Below, one piece after another: positions 45,539 to 55,950 of a stretch of DNA of 64,000 nt. The stretch is from assembly GCA_900469445.1 (NCBI GenBank), contig UBXM01000004.1, forward strand, positions 319,958-383,957, given 5' to 3'. The translations under genes were made by a program, and so were the position numbers. The notes below the pieces were generated by a model. That model did not search any database, was not told the DNA's origin, and worked only from the letters and a program-made list of their open reading frames with translations. Origin of the DNA: Hyphomicrobiales bacterium. Lineage in GTDB: Bacteria > Pseudomonadota > Alphaproteobacteria > Rhizobiales > Rhizobiaceae. Position 1 is the first letter of the stretch. Each line of letters begins with the position of its first letter.

Positions 45539-48500
45539 TTATCGTGCCACGAGGCAGCTGCCACCGGCTGCACGATATTTTTCGCACAGCGCCACGGCCT
45601 GTTCCTTGCTGCCGGCCGGAATGCGGACGCGGTAGAAAGTACCCTTGCCGGCGATTTCCGCCGCCTTGATATCGACGCCGCGTCCACCGATCACGCTGCC
45701 GAACTTGTTCGACAGGCTCTGGAAGGATTTCTGCGCATCTGCCTCCGAGGGCAGCGAAGCGATCTGGATCAGGTAGCCGCCTGCACCGACCGAAGCGACC
45801 TGCGTGTTCTGCGCAGCAGGTGCGGCGACAGGAGCCGCAGCAGCCGGGCGAGCATTACCCTGATCGCTGACGCTGGCGACAGCATTGGCCGGCTGCGCCG
45901 ATGGGCGGGAAGCGGGAAGCGGCGCACGAGCGGCGGCGGCCGGAGCCGGAGCGGCAAGCTGCTCGATCGCAGCCGGAGCCTGGGCCGTGACGGGCATCGC
46001 CGTTGCGGCGTCTGCCGGAGCGGAGGCCGGAACGATACCGGCCGGCGAAGCGGCTGGTGCCGGAGCGGCTGTCGGGAATGCTGCAGCAGACTGGGTCGGA
46101 GCATCGCCCCTTACCGGTGCGGCGGCAATCTTTTCTGCGGCGGCAGGTTCGACTTCCTGCTCGACCAGCGTACCGTCAGCGCGAACGACCATGGTCTTGA
46201 CCTTGCGCGGCATGACCGTCACCGGCTGATCTCCAGCCTGCTGCTGATCCTGCGGCAGAAGACGCGGATCATCGGTATCCGCAACCTCGGTCATCTGCAT
46301 GTCGTCTTCGCCTTCGAGCGGAAGCGTATCCGGCATCAGGGTCTTCTGGACCACATCGACCGGCTCTTCACTGCTGGAAATCAGCTGCTGCTGCTTGGGA
46401 ACATCCGATCCGGCACCGGCGACGCGATCGTACACGGCCTTGTCCTGATTGGGCACGGTCTTGCCGCCCGGGTTCGCCGGAGCAACCTTGACCGGCTCGC
46501 TATCGGCGGCAATCACCACCGGCTCGCCATTTCCACCAAGACCGGAAGCCGAGCCTCCGAACACGGCATAGGCACCGGCACCACATACGGCAAGGACACC
46601 AACGGCAACGAGCGGAGCGATCCAGCGACGCGAAGATCCACGTCCCTCGCCGTCATCGATATTCTGCTCGTAGTCTTCGGCCGACGCATAACCTTCATTG
46701 GCCGGAACCGGCGTTGCAAGGCTGCGGCGGAAATCCTCTTCGAGCGCCCGCTCAAAATCGTCCAGATCGGCGTAAACCGACTTCTGGGCAGCCGGAGCGG
46801 CGGCAGCAACCGCAGCCACGGCCTGCGGCGCGACATTTCCACGCTGAACCGGAGCCGCGGTTTCCGGCGCCTCCAGCAGAGAGGCAAGTTCCGCGTCGAT
46901 ATCCAGATCGAAATCGTTGCGATAAACCGGCTGCTCTTCCTTTTCTTCGACAGGAAGGGCCGGCACGTCGAGCTCGGCGATGACTTCAGGCTGTTCTTCG
47001 GATTCGGCGATCAGGGCCGGATCGAACGGAACGTCATCTTCCGGTTCCGCGTCGTTCAGGCGCTGTGCGTCAAATGTGGCCTGAGCGTTGAAAGCGGGAG
47101 CAGCGGCATAAACAGGCGCAGCGATCGGCGCTACAGCCTGCGGAGCGGCAACGACAGGTGCGGGAGCCGGCGGCGCGATCGAAGCGGCAACCTCTGGCTC
47201 ACTTGGGGCTGCAACAGGTGCAACACCCTTCTTGTTTTCCTCGACCACCATATCGCTGAGATCAAGCTCAAGATCATCGAGCGCCAGCTCGAAGTCGAGA
47301 TCGGCGAACGGATCCGAGGCGTCATCAACTGCGGCTGCCGGAGCAGCGGCCATGACGGGCGCGGAAACCGGCGCGACAGGCGCTGCAGCAACATGGCTTG
47401 GCGCGGGAGACGGCGCAAACATCTGCGGCCGCACCTCTTCGTCGACACGGCTCTGTACCGGCGCGGCAAGCGAAGGCTCGACGCGCGACGGGACGGAATA
47501 CCGATCAACGCCGGACAGAAGATCTTCCAGTTCGGAGAACTGGTCTCTTTGCACCTTCGGCGGCAACTCATCAGCGACAGGAGAGATCCTGGCGCCGATG
47601 GGCTCAGCCGGACCGGCCAGCGGAATATCCATGGACGGGATGGGCATCGCCGAAACGATAGGCTCAGCAACCGGGGCTGCAACCACGCTCGCAACCGGAA
47701 CGGACGGGCTCCAGCTCTCGACGGGCGCCAACTTGACTTCGACCGGGGCCGGCTGCGGCTCGGCCTTGGGCTCTACCCGCTGATGCGAAGCAACGCCCGC
47801 ACCAGACTGGAAGTTGGCGAGCGGCATACGGAAGCTTGGGGTAAAGGCTGCCCCCTTGCGCTTGGCATCCACCGGATAGGTCTGGGTCTCATGCTGCAAC
47901 GGCTGAGCTTCGGCAACCGGCGCGACGACCGGCGCGGCAGCGATGGAAGTCTCCAGTTCAGCGGCGAGATCAAAATCGTCGAAAGACAGGCCCGGCTCTG
48001 GCGCGCTTGTCGCCGGCGGAGCGGACACTTCTTCAACGGGGGCAGAATAATCGACGATGTCTTGAGAAACCGGTTCCGGCTGGAAGGAGGATGGCTCATC
48101 CCGGACGGGCAGTTCGAAAGCAAGATCGTCACGGTGTTCGATGCGTTCGCCTTCATAAGCCGGCGCTTCAAACGCTTCCGCAGCAAAACCATGCGTATTG
48201 TCGCTTACCGGCCATTGCTCCAGAGCTTCGCTTTCGTGACGCACATCTTCGGCAGCCGGCTCGTCAAAAGCCGGCATGAAGTCGCGAACATCGAAAGCCG
48301 GCTCCACGGGCGCCTCATCGACCACGGGGCGCGATGGCTCATCAACGACGAGATCGTCCGCCGGATCGAGACGAGGCGCATCGTAGCGCTCGAATTCCCG
48401 AAGAAGTTCGTCTTCAAGATTGAAGACCGGGTCGGTTCTCCGGGCCTCTACGGGCTCGGAAACCACAGGAGCCGGGTTTGCAACAACCCGATCTTCATAA

Positions 48501-48592
48501 CCGACAATCCGGGCCAGTTCAGCCAACGGGTCACCGTCAGCAAAGAAGTCCGGCACATCATTCCGGCTACGCGCAAGGTTATTATCCGCCAT
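45539..48592 (-). CDS. Giant SPOR-domain membrane protein
   Basis: A 1017-aa protein. A long, acidic N-terminal half rich in Pro, Ala and Val repeats (PVVAPVAEAQPL, PAPVVAAPQAVAPIAAPVYA) precedes one transmembrane helix (WIAPLVAVGVLAVCGAGAYA). Another Pro/Ala linker then leads to a C-terminal SPOR domain (GGYLIQIASLPSEADAQKSF to VAR). SPOR domains bind denuded peptidoglycan at the division site. The cytoplasmic half has no known domain. The ATG at 48592 is used; a GTG at 48604 is in frame. It follows argS, which ends about 65 bases upstream. Confidence 0.88.
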   Translation of the reverse strand: MADNNLARSRNDVPDFFADGDPLAELARIVGYEDRVVANPAPVVSEPVEARRTDPVFNLEDELLREFERYDAPRLDPADDLVVDEPSRPVVDEAPVEPAFDVRDFMPAFDEPAAEDVRHESEALEQWPVSDNTHGFAAEAFEAPAYEGERIEHRDDLAFELPVRDEPSSFQPEPVSQDIVDYSAPVEEVSAPPATSAPEPGLSFDDFDLAAELETSIAAAPVVAPVAEAQPLQHETQTYPVDAKRKGAAFTPSFRMPLANFQSGAGVASHQRVEPKAEPQPAPVEVKLAPVESWSPSVPVASVVAAPVAEPIVSAMPIPSMDIPLAGPAEPIGARISPVADELPPKVQRDQFSELEDLLSGVDRYSVPSRVEPSLAAPVQSRVDEEVRPQMFAPSPAPSHVAAAPVAPVSAPVMAAAPAAAVDDASDPFADLDFELALDDLELDLSDMVVEENKKGVAPVAAPSEPEVAASIAPPAPAPVVAAPQAVAPIAAPVYAAAPAFNAQATFDAQRLNDAEPEDDVPFDPALIAESEEQPEVIAELDVPALPVEEKEEQPVYRNDFDLDIDAELASLLEAPETAAPVQRGNVAPQAVAAVAAAAPAAQKSVYADLDDFERALEEDFRRSLATPVPANEGYASAEDYEQNIDDGEGRGSSRRWIAPLVAVGVLAVCGAGAYAVFGGSASGLGGNGEPVVIAADSEPVKVAPANPGGKTVPNQDKAVYDRVAGAGSDVPKQQQLISSSEEPVDVVQKTLMPDTLPLEGEDDMQMTEVADTDDPRLLPQDQQQAGDQPVTVMPRKVKTMVVRADGTLVEQEVEPAAAEKIAAAPVRGDAPTQSAAAFPTAAPAPAASPAGIVPASAPADAATAMPVTAQAPAAIEQLAAPAPAAAARAPLPASRPSAQPANAVASVSDQGNARPAAAAPVAAPAAQNTQVASVGAGGYLIQIASLPSEADAQKSFQSLSNKFGSVIGGRGVDIKAAEIAGKGTFYRVRIPAGSKEQAVALCEKYRAAGGSCLVAR

Positions 48593-48657
48593 GACCTCGT
48601 CCACTCACCTACATTACTACGTTGGTGCCAGAGCAATATGGGCAAATGAGGGCGTTT

Positions 48658-50415
48658 TTAGCGCATTTCCTCCGGCGCAGCCGTACCCGTAATGGTGAGG
48701 CCAGACCTCAATACGGAAGCAACTGCACGCACCAGCCCAAGTCTGGCGATACTCAATTCTCGGTTTTTATCGTTAATAAAACGTAATTCCGGTTGTTCCT
48801 TACCTTTATTCCAGTGCGCATGGAAGAAGCTGGCCAGATCATAGAGGTAAAACGCTATGCGATGCGGCTCCTGCGAAAGCGCTGCGCTCTCGACGATTCG
48901 CGGGTATTCGGCAAGCTTTGCGACCAGCTGCAATTCGTTCGGATCGGTAATGGCGGCAACCGTGGACGCGAGATCGAGCGAATCGATATCGAGGTCCGGG
49001 AAGGCATCCTTTGCCTGGCGGAAGACAGACATGCAGCGGGCATGCGCATACTGAACGTAGAAGACCGGGTTATCCTTCGACTGCTCGGTAACCTTGGCGA
49101 AGTCGAAGTCGAGCGGTTCGGAATTCTTGCGGTAAAGCATCATGAAGCGGACCGAATCGCGGCCGACTTCATCGACGACCTCGCGCAGGGTGACGAAATC
49201 GCCCGAACGCTTCGACATCTTCACCGGCTCGCCATCGCGATAGAGCTTGACCAGCTGGCACAGAAGCACGGTCAGCTTCGCCTTGCCGTCGGATACGGCG
49301 CGGGCAACCGCCTCGAGGCGCTTGACGTAACCGCCATGGTCGGCGCCAAGCACATAGATCATCTCGTCGAAGCCGCGGTCGTACTTCTCCTTGAAGTAGG
49401 CGACGTCGGCGGCGAAATAGGTGTAGCTGCCATCGGACTTGATCAGCGGACGATCGATGTCGTCACCGACCTCCGTCGAGCGGAACAGCGTCTGGTCGCG
49501 ATCTTCCCAATCTTCCGGCAATTGCCCCTTCGGCGGCGGCAGCTTGCCCTTGTAGACATGGCCCTTGAAGGTCAGGTCGTTGATCGCGGCGCGGATAAGC
49601 TTTGCGCCTTCCGCATGCAGGGTGCGCTCGGAGAAGAACACGTCGTGGTGGACGTTCAGGGCTTCGAGATCCTCGCGGATCATCACCATCATCGCGGCAA
49701 CGGCGCGATCCTTGACGAGCGGGAGCCACTCCTCTTCCGGCATGTTGTGCAGCCGTGGGCCGAATTCTTCCGCAAGTTCCTTGCCGACCGGAACGAGATA
49801 GTCGCCCGGATAGAGGCCTGCCGGGATCTCGCCGATATTCTCGCCCAGCGCCTCGCGGTAACGCAGGAACACGGAGCGTGCGAGCACGTCGATCTGGCCG
49901 CCCGCGTCGTTGATGTAATATTCCTTGACGACCTCATAGCCGGCAAAGGACAAAAGATTGGCCAGCGCGTCGCCGACGACAGCACCACGGCAGTGGCCGA
50001 CATGCATCGGCCCGGTCGGGTTTGCCGAAACGTATTCGACATTGGTCTTCTTGCCCGAACCGGCGGTCGAGCGGCCGTAATCGGTGCCGGCCTCGATCAT
50101 CGACCCCAGAAGGCGCTGCCAATAACCGGTGGAAAGACGGATATTGATGAAGCCCGGGCCGGCAACGGAAACCTCGCTGACGTCGGGATCATTGCGCAAT
50201 GCGGCCGAGATCAAGTCGGCGAGCGCGCGCGGGTTGGTGCCGAGCGGCTTCGCCAGAACCATTGCCGCATTGGTGGCGACATCGCCATGGCTCTGGTCGC
50301 GCGGCGGCTCGACGGTCAGTCGTCCAAAATCGACTTCGCTGCGCTTTTCCTTGATGATATCAATCGTTTCCAGCGCGTTTTTAATTCTTTTATCGAAGTC
50401 AGCAAAAAGGTTCAT
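48658..50415 (-). CDS. argS: Arginyl-tRNA synthetase
   Basis: Class I synthetase of 585 aa. HIGH-type motif [20 protein letters not shown] (near 132) and KMSKS-type motif [16 protein letters not shown] are both present, with a DALR anticodon-binding region at the C-terminus. It is followed by the SPOR gene and preceded by dgt, both on the same strand. Identification secure. Confidence 0.97.
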   Translation of the reverse strand: MNLFADFDKRIKNALETIDIIKEKRSEVDFGRLTVEPPRDQSHGDVATNAAMVLAKPLGTNPRALADLISAALRNDPDVSEVSVAGPGFINIRLSTGYWQRLLGSMIEAGTDYGRSTAGSGKKTNVEYVSANPTGPMHVGHCRGAVVGDALANLLSFAGYEVVKEYYINDAGGQIDVLARSVFLRYREALGENIGEIPAGLYPGDYLVPVGKELAEEFGPRLHNMPEEEWLPLVKDRAVAAMMVMIREDLEALNVHHDVFFSERTLHAEGAKLIRAAINDLTFKGHVYKGKLPPPKGQLPEDWEDRDQTLFRSTEVGDDIDRPLIKSDGSYTYFAADVAYFKEKYDRGFDEMIYVLGADHGGYVKRLEAVARAVSDGKAKLTVLLCQLVKLYRDGEPVKMSKRSGDFVTLREVVDEVGRDSVRFMMLYRKNSEPLDFDFAKVTEQSKDNPVFYVQYAHARCMSVFRQAKDAFPDLDIDSLDLASTVAAITDPNELQLVAKLAEYPRIVESAALSQEPHRIAFYLYDLASFFHAHWNKGKEQPELRFINDKNRELSIARLGLVRAVASVLRSGLTITGTAAPEEMR

Positions 50416-50478
50416 GTCTCGTTTCCACGCGTAATGCGAAGCGGGCTTTTGAAAAGCCGGTGGTGTTTGGAGGTCGGC

Positions 50479-51696
50479 CTAGCGCAAATCGGGAGTCTGG
50501 TCAAACAGCTCTCCATGCACGCGGATGGCATAGGTATCGGTCATTCCGGCCAGGTAATCGGCGACGTGGCGCGCCTTGGCCGCCTGCTTCAGGCCGGAAA
50601 TATGGTTGACCCAGTAGTGGCTGCGCATCAGCGTCGGGTCGTTCATATAGGCCTCGAAGAGGTCGGTGACGATCTTCGATGCGCCTGCGCGGATGCGCAT
50701 GATATCCGGATGGCGGTAGATACGGGCAAACAGCAGTTTCTTGATCTGGCGATCCGTCTCGGCCATGTCGGGAGAGAAAGTCGCGATCACCCTGCCCGCG
50801 GCCCGCACGTCGCCGGCGCTTTGCGGGCGCACATCGGCAAGATTGGCCTGCGCCACGCCGATCACATCCTCGACCATATGGGTGATCTGCCGGCGGGTCA
50901 CCTCATAGGCGAAACGGCTCGGCTCCAGGTTCGGATATTTCTCCCGCACTTGGCGCATCAGCCCGGCCAGGAACGGTACGTCTTCCAGCATCTCGAAGGT
51001 CAAAAGGCCCGAGCGAATGCCGTCATCGATATCATGCGTGTTATAGGCGATATCGTCGGAGATCGCCGCGACCTGCGCCTCAAGGCTGGCAAAGCTCGCC
51101 AGCTCCAGATCGTGGAGCTCGCAATAATCGCGGATCGGCTGCGGAACCGGCCCATTCAGCCCCTCGCCGTCCGGCGTCATCAGCGGGCCATTATGCTTGA
51201 CCAGGCCTTCGAGGCTTTCCCAGGTCAGATTGATGCCGTCGAACTCGGCGTAACGGCGCTCCAGCTTGGTGACGATCCGAAGCGATTGGGCATTATGATC
51301 GAAGCCGCCATAGGGCTTCATCACCTCGTCGAGCGCATCCTCGCCCGTATGCCCGAAGGGCGTGTGGCCGAAATCGTGGACGAGCGCCACGCCTTCCGCC
51401 AGATCCTCGTCGAGCTTCAGGGCACGCGCCAAGGCACGGGCGATCTGGGCGACCTCGATCGTATGGGTCAGGCGGGTTCGGTAATGATCGCCATCCGGGC
51501 TGATGAAAACCTGCGTCTTGTGCTTCAATCGGCGAAAGGCGGTCGTGTGAACGATGCGGTCGCGGTCCCTCTGGAATTCGGAGCGCGTCAGACTGCCGTC
51601 TTCAGGAAACATCCGGCCCCGGGAGCCCCAGGGGTCCGATGCATAAACCGCCCGCTCGCCGCTGCCGAAACCGAGCGTCCTGGTATCGATCGTCAT
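50479..51696 (-). CDS. dGTPase-like HD-domain protein (deoxyguanosinetriphosphate triphosphohydrolase-like)
   Basis: A 405-aa HD hydrolase: [56 protein letters not shown] and [13 protein letters not shown] carry the metal-binding His/Asp set. It cleaves dNTPs to nucleoside and tripolyphosphate, or acts as a deoxynucleotide-level regulator. The ATG at 51696 follows GCAGGTGAAGGC; a longer start at 51756 lies before that ribosome site. Divergent from erpA. Confidence 0.92.
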   Translation of the reverse strand: MTIDTRTLGFGSGERAVYASDPWGSRGRMFPEDGSLTRSEFQRDRDRIVHTTAFRRLKHKTQVFISPDGDHYRTRLTHTIEVAQIARALARALKLDEDLAEGVALVHDFGHTPFGHTGEDALDEVMKPYGGFDHNAQSLRIVTKLERRYAEFDGINLTWESLEGLVKHNGPLMTPDGEGLNGPVPQPIRDYCELHDLELASFASLEAQVAAISDDIAYNTHDIDDGIRSGLLTFEMLEDVPFLAGLMRQVREKYPNLEPSRFAYEVTRRQITHMVEDVIGVAQANLADVRPQSAGDVRAAGRVIATFSPDMAETDRQIKKLLFARIYRHPDIMRIRAGASKIVTDLFEAYMNDPTLMRSHYWVNHISGLKQAAKARHVADYLAGMTDTYAIRVHGELFDQTPDLR

Positions 51697-51865
51697 GCCT
51701 TCACCTGCATTTCCATTGCAATTCCGTTCGGCCCGGCCCATTGACGTGCCGTTCACGTCTTCATACCTATAGTGGAGCCGTGCGCAAAGACGGTGACACT
51801 TATCTTCGAGTATTCGGGCACCGGCCTGAAACTCACCGGGCCTTCACCCCGGCAGGAGACACGAA

Positions 51866-52195
51866 ATGACTGAAAATGTAACCCTCTCCGATGCCGCGGC
51901 CAAGCGGATCTCCCAGATCGTTGCGGCAGATGCCGGCAAGCAGGCGCTGCGCGTGTCCGTCGAAGGCGGCGGCTGTTCCGGCTTTTCCTACAAGTTCGAT
52001 CTGGCCGACGCGCAGGAAGACGACGATGTCGTGATCTCCAATGGCGATGCCAAAGTCTTGATCGACAGCATGTCGCTGATCTACATGGCCGGTTCGGAGA
52101 TCGATTTCGTCGACAATCTGCTTGGGCAATCCTTCCAGATCAAGAACCCGAACGCGGTTGCCAGCTGCGGCTGCGGGACCAGCTTTTCCATCTGA
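51866..52195 (+). CDS. erpA: Iron-sulfur cluster insertion protein, ErpA/IscA-type
   Basis: A 109-aa HesB-family A-type carrier that delivers Fe-S clusters. The three conserved cysteines are visible: VEGGGCSGFSYKF and the C-terminal SCGCGTSF. MTENVTLSDAAAKRISQIVA is the normal start, with AGGAGACACGAA upstream. xthA follows on the same strand after about 95 bases. The exact carrier name (ErpA rather than IscA) cannot be settled by sequence alone. Confidence 0.93.
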   Translation: MTENVTLSDAAAKRISQIVAADAGKQALRVSVEGGGCSGFSYKFDLADAQEDDDVVISNGDAKVLIDSMSLIYMAGSEIDFVDNLLGQSFQIKNPNAVASCGCGTSFSI

Positions 52196-52290
52196 TATCA
52201 TTTCACCGATCGGCATTTCGGTCCGATCGCGCTTCCTTCCTGCGCCCGATCGTCTAAAAGAGACGACAAGGAACATGAAGTGGATGACGC

Positions 52291-53097
52291 ATGAAGATCG
52301 CGACCTGGAACATCAACGGCGTCAAGGCGCGGATCGATAACCTGCGCCAGTGGCTTGCCGATTCGTCACCGGACATCGTCTGCCTCCAGGAAATCAAATC
52401 GGTCGACGAGGGCTTTCCGCGGCTTGAGATCGAATCGCTCGGTTATCATGTGGAAACACACGGCCAGAAAGGCTTCAACGGCGTCGCGATCCTGTCTAAG
52501 ATAAAGCCTGATGAAGTGATGCGCGGCCTGCCGGGCGGCGAAGGGCAGGACGGCACGGTGGACGAGCAATCGCGCTATATCGAATGCGTGTTTTCCGTTG
52601 CCAGCGGCGTTATCCGGGTTGCTTCGATCTACCTGCCCAATGGCAATCCGGCCGACGACCCGGTCAAATATCCCTACAAGCTTGCCTGGATGGAGCGTCT
52701 GCGCCGCCATGCGCAAGCCTGCCTCGCACTGGAAGAGCCGCTGATCCTTGCCGGCGACTATAATGTTATTCCCGAGCCGCATGACTGCTTCGATCCCGCC
52801 GTGTGGGCCACCGATGCTCTCTTCCTTCCGCAAACGCGGGAAGCCTTCCGGCGGCTGGAAAATCTCGGCCTCATCGATGCCGTGCGCGCCACCACGGATG
52901 CGACAAAACTCTATTCGTTCTGGGATTATCAGGCCGGAGCATGGCCGAAGAACAACGGCATCCGCATCGATCATCTGCTGCTATCGCCGGAAGCCGCAGA
53001 CCGACTCAAGGCCACGTCGATCGAAAAACATGTACGGGCGTGGGAAAAACCATCGGATCACGTGCCGGTGGTCGGCATATTCGATTTTGCAGCCTAA
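52291..53097 (+). CDS. xthA: Exodeoxyribonuclease III / AP endonuclease
   Basis: A 268-aa ExoIII-family repair nuclease. Motifs: KIATWNINGVKARI (Asn7 region), IVCLQEIKSVD (metal Glu), LAGDYNVIPEPHDC (catalytic Asp/Asn) and DHVPVVGIFDF (catalytic His). Start is ATG 52291. It converges with exoR; 53 bases separate the stops and I see no strong terminator there. Confidence 0.96.
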   Translation: MKIATWNINGVKARIDNLRQWLADSSPDIVCLQEIKSVDEGFPRLEIESLGYHVETHGQKGFNGVAILSKIKPDEVMRGLPGGEGQDGTVDEQSRYIECVFSVASGVIRVASIYLPNGNPADDPVKYPYKLAWMERLRRHAQACLALEEPLILAGDYNVIPEPHDCFDPAVWATDALFLPQTREAFRRLENLGLIDAVRATTDATKLYSFWDYQAGAWPKNNGIRIDHLLLSPEAADRLKATSIEKHVRAWEKPSDHVPVVGIFDFAA

Positions 53098-53149
53098 GTC
53101 CTGACTTACAGCCGCGGCAATCCGAACGCGCCTTGAGGCGCCGTTCGGA

Positions 53150-53944
53150 TCAGTCGTCGTTATCCGCCAGCTGGTGCGAAAGCGCGACCGCGCCGCGGCG
53201 GTCCTTTTCGTCGGCGACAGAGAAGGCCTGTTCCTGAAGCTGCTCCATCCAGCCGCAATCCTTGGCGATGCAGCGATCGAGTGCGGCGGTCATGAAGGCC
53301 AACCCGCGCACGGATTGCCCTTCCTGGAAAAGAATATTGCCGAATACGGCCATAGCGCCCGGATGGCCGGCCTTGCGCGCCTGATTGAGCCACTTCTTGG
53401 CCTGCTGGATATTGGCGCCGCCGCCCTCGCCCGAAAGCATCATTCTTGCCAACTGATACTGGGCTTCCGCCACACCAAAGGTCGAGGCGACCTGGAAATA
53501 GAGCTGACGCGCCTGATAAGGATCAGGCTTGACCGGGCTGCCGGTAATGCCGTGGCTGTAATAACCCGCAAGCGACAGAAGCGCATTGACGAAGAAGCCG
53601 GTGTCTTCCGAGCCGGGCTCGACGCCCTGGGCGGCAATCTCGTTATAGATTTTGAAGGCCGTGTAATCGTCCTTGGTCACGCCGTCGCCATAGGCATACA
53701 TGTTGGCGAGCGCCCAGCGAGAACCGGTATGGCCTTTTTCGGCAGCGTAACGATAGGCTTCTACCGCGTCTTCCTTCTGGCCATTCTTGTAGGCCTTGAA
53801 ACCGAACTTGAAGAGGTCGAAGGGGCCAGACTCCTTCGACACGCCTGCCTGCATGTCGAAGGCAAGAGCGTTTCCGGCACAGAATGCCGCCAGCGATATT
53901 CCAAGAAGCAATACTCTCATGGATCCAGTGCCAGACTTCCGCAT
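53150..53944 (-). CDS. exoR: Exopolysaccharide regulator ExoR (periplasmic Sel1-repeat protein)
   Basis: A 264-aa secreted protein of Sel1-like repeats. The signal peptide ends near NALAF (residue 29), and the mature start FDMQAGVSKESGPFDLFKFG is characteristic. Repeat units include AAEKGHTGSRWALANMYAYG and FGVAEAQYQLARMMLSGEGG. In Sinorhizobium and Agrobacterium ExoR binds and inhibits the sensor ExoS (ChvG), and its proteolysis under acid switches ExoS-ChvI on, changing succinoglycan, motility and symbiosis. A second in-frame ATG at 53920 would shorten the signal peptide. The 470 bases upstream must hold its promoter. Confidence 0.92.
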   Translation of the reverse strand: MRKSGTGSMRVLLLGISLAAFCAGNALAFDMQAGVSKESGPFDLFKFGFKAYKNGQKEDAVEAYRYAAEKGHTGSRWALANMYAYGDGVTKDDYTAFKIYNEIAAQGVEPGSEDTGFFVNALLSLAGYYSHGITGSPVKPDPYQARQLYFQVASTFGVAEAQYQLARMMLSGEGGGANIQQAKKWLNQARKAGHPGAMAVFGNILFQEGQSVRGLAFMTAALDRCIAKDCGWMEQLQEQAFSVADEKDRRGAVALSHQLADNDD

Positions 53945-54368
53945 GGTTCAGTTTCTTTCGACCCGCGCACGGCTTGAAGCCGAGGCGTGATTTATTGGCC
54001 GTACATTCAGAACGTCTGGACAAGACGATCCGGACGATCTGCCTCCCGACAGGCGAGCGAAACTGTAGGTTCCATTTTCGGCAAGACTTGGACCCCTGAA
54101 CAAGGTTGCTGCACAAGCGTAAAACGAATTGGCAATTCGCTCGTCCGCGCCAGCAAAGCCCCGTTTATCTTCAAAAAACCCGCCCATGATACTCCAACAT
54201 GCACGTTCCGCCCCCGCAGTCCGCGCTCTCTACTTCCTTACCGCTGCGCTTCGTTTGTGGCGGGAAATGGACAAAAGTCCTAGCCTCTATGCGCAGCGCA
54301 ATCGTCACAAAAAAGTGTTGCGAAATCGTCACATAATTTTAGCGGGCGAACACATATTGATCTCAAAC
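53945..54368. other. Intergenic region upstream of exoR
   Basis: About 420 bases with no credible gene on either strand. It must contain the exoR promoter, and ChvI is known to act on exoR in relatives, but I could not identify a motif with confidence. An inverted CGAATTGGCAATTCG (54124-54138) palindrome is the one clear structure. Confidence 0.4.
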
Positions 54369-54394
54369 AAAAGCCCGGCCGAAACCGGGCTTTT
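54369..54394 (-). terminator. Terminator of the FadL-type gene
   Basis: AAAAGCCCGG-CCGAAA-CCGGGCTTTT, a 10-bp perfect stem just past the stop codon, with A/T runs at both ends. Confidence 0.85.
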
Positions 54395-54415
54395 GTCATG
54401 AACTTCAAGGAAAGA

Positions 54416-55654
54416 TCAGAAGCGAACCTTGAGAGAGGTCGACAGCGCAGCAACGAGATCATTGCCGAACTCGTAGCTAGCCTCGTCGCCAACGGGTTCA
54501 CCATCGATGACCGTGGCACCGGACGAGCCGCTGGTGAGGATGCCGAGAACACCACCCAGGCGGAGTTCGACATTCTTGGTGGCAGCATAGGCCACACCCG
54601 CGCTAAACAACCATGTGTCGGTCTGCGTGCCGAACTCCTGAGATGTACCGCGATCCCAGGTCACGCTGACTGCGCCGCTCCATTGCTCATTGAATTTATG
54701 ACCAATGCCGCCGGTGATCGTCCATCCATCGCGATAACCGAGATCAAGCGAAGTAACCTCTGCACCGCCAAAATAGAACGGAATGCGCTGAATCTGGCTC
54801 CAGTCAGTCCATTTGACCGATCCGAAAGCAAGCCAATCCGAAGCAATACCGGACTGAACCTTCAGTTCCAAAGCCTCCGGCATCGCCGTCGAGCCTTCAA
54901 CAGGTACCACGGAGCCGGCAAGCGGATTGCCAACCGGCACCTGAGTGAGATCGACAGTGCCCGTCACGTTATCCAGCTTGACCTGGCTGTAATACATCAA
55001 GCTCGTACGGAATGCGTATTCCGGGATTTCGTAAGCAACGCCCGCGCGCCAACCCCAGCCGTCGCCTTCGAGATCGAGGCGGCCAATGCCGTTGCCCGGC
55101 AGGCCCGCAAACGCAAGTGCCTCGGGAGCGATCAGCAACCGCTCCTTGAAGCCATCCATTTCGAGATAGTTTACACCACCGATGACCCGCAACTGGCCCG
55201 GACCGGCATCGAATTTATAAGAGCAAGTCAGCGCGTAGTTGTCGCTGTTGACCTTCGTTTCGATGTTGTCGCCCGCACCAGTCCAACGGGTTCCAGGATT
55301 CGTATGCGCACCATAGGGCTGCGAATAATCGACCATACAGTCCAGCGAATCGGTCAACCCGGCCTTGAAGCCGATACGCGGTGACCAGTAGCTCTCGCTA
55401 TCGTCGGCCGATGTCTTGTAACCGAGGCTTCCCAGGTTGGGATTTGTCGGCGAACTGATCGTGTCCTCGACATTCTTCAGCTTGCGCTGCGGCATGACAT
55501 AGGTCGCCGTCGCCTCGCCGGTAAACCGGCCCGTATCGAACAAGAGATCGATATTGTAACCGCCACGCTCAAGCCCCCCCGCGAGCGCCGGCGATTGCAG
55601 AAAACCGACCGCCGCCGCAGCCAGAACCCCGCCTGAAATAAAGCGTCTTACCAT
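54416..55654 (-). CDS. OmpP1/FadL-family outer-membrane transporter
   Basis: A 412-aa outer-membrane beta-barrel. The signal peptide (FISGGVLAAAAVGFLQSPAL, then AGGLERGGYN) and alternating aromatic/hydrophobic barrel strands end in the C-terminal signature STSLKVRF. FadL proteins carry long-chain fatty acids or other hydrophobic compounds inward through a barrel plugged by the N-terminal hatch. The ATG at 55654 follows GGGAGATAAC; a longer frame from 55747 is unlikely. A 15-bp palindrome sits just upstream. Confidence 0.9.
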   Translation of the reverse strand: MVRRFISGGVLAAAAVGFLQSPALAGGLERGGYNIDLLFDTGRFTGEATATYVMPQRKLKNVEDTISSPTNPNLGSLGYKTSADDSESYWSPRIGFKAGLTDSLDCMVDYSQPYGAHTNPGTRWTGAGDNIETKVNSDNYALTCSYKFDAGPGQLRVIGGVNYLEMDGFKERLLIAPEALAFAGLPGNGIGRLDLEGDGWGWRAGVAYEIPEYAFRTSLMYYSQVKLDNVTGTVDLTQVPVGNPLAGSVVPVEGSTAMPEALELKVQSGIASDWLAFGSVKWTDWSQIQRIPFYFGGAEVTSLDLGYRDGWTITGGIGHKFNEQWSGAVSVTWDRGTSQEFGTQTDTWLFSAGVAYAATKNVELRLGGVLGILTSGSSGATVIDGEPVGDEASYEFGNDLVAALSTSLKVRF

Positions 55655-55668
55655 GTTATCTCCCACTC

Positions 55669-55683
55669 CCGGTAAGTTACCGG
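55669..55683 (-). promoter_or_regulatory. Palindrome upstream of the FadL-type gene
   Basis: CCGGTAA-G-TTACCGG is a perfect inverted repeat with a single centre base, 15 bases from the FadL ATG. It is suited to a homodimeric repressor, for example a TetR/FadR-type regulator of lipid genes; the regulator is unknown. Confidence 0.45.
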
Positions 55684-55950
55684 TGCCACTGTAGATGGTT
55701 GAACCTAAACAACAACTTTCGGCTGTCGGGACGATTGCAATGCACAATCGCTCAAAATTTACGTAAGCTCTTCAGCAACGGGGAGAGAATCGGCCGACAG
55801 GAGATGAAAATACCTGCGAAATTGACATATCGCAGCCGGGAGTAGAATTATATCTTGTGGTAATATACGGCTGTTGCCGCCACGCAACAGGGTGAATTTC
55901 TCCGGTTACGCAGTCGCACAACAATCAATTGGACAAATGAACACACGCAA
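55684..55950. other. Upstream region of the FadL-type gene, no gene seen
   Basis: About 270 AT-richer bases between the FadL-type gene and the valS terminator. No ORF with a ribosome site is visible. It likely holds the FadL promoter and nothing else I can name. Confidence 0.4.

Noticed and set aside
48793..51744. 983-aa plus-strand frame antisense to argS and dgt
   Set aside because: It spans two well-identified genes in the opposite strand and shows no domain; the length is a GC artefact.
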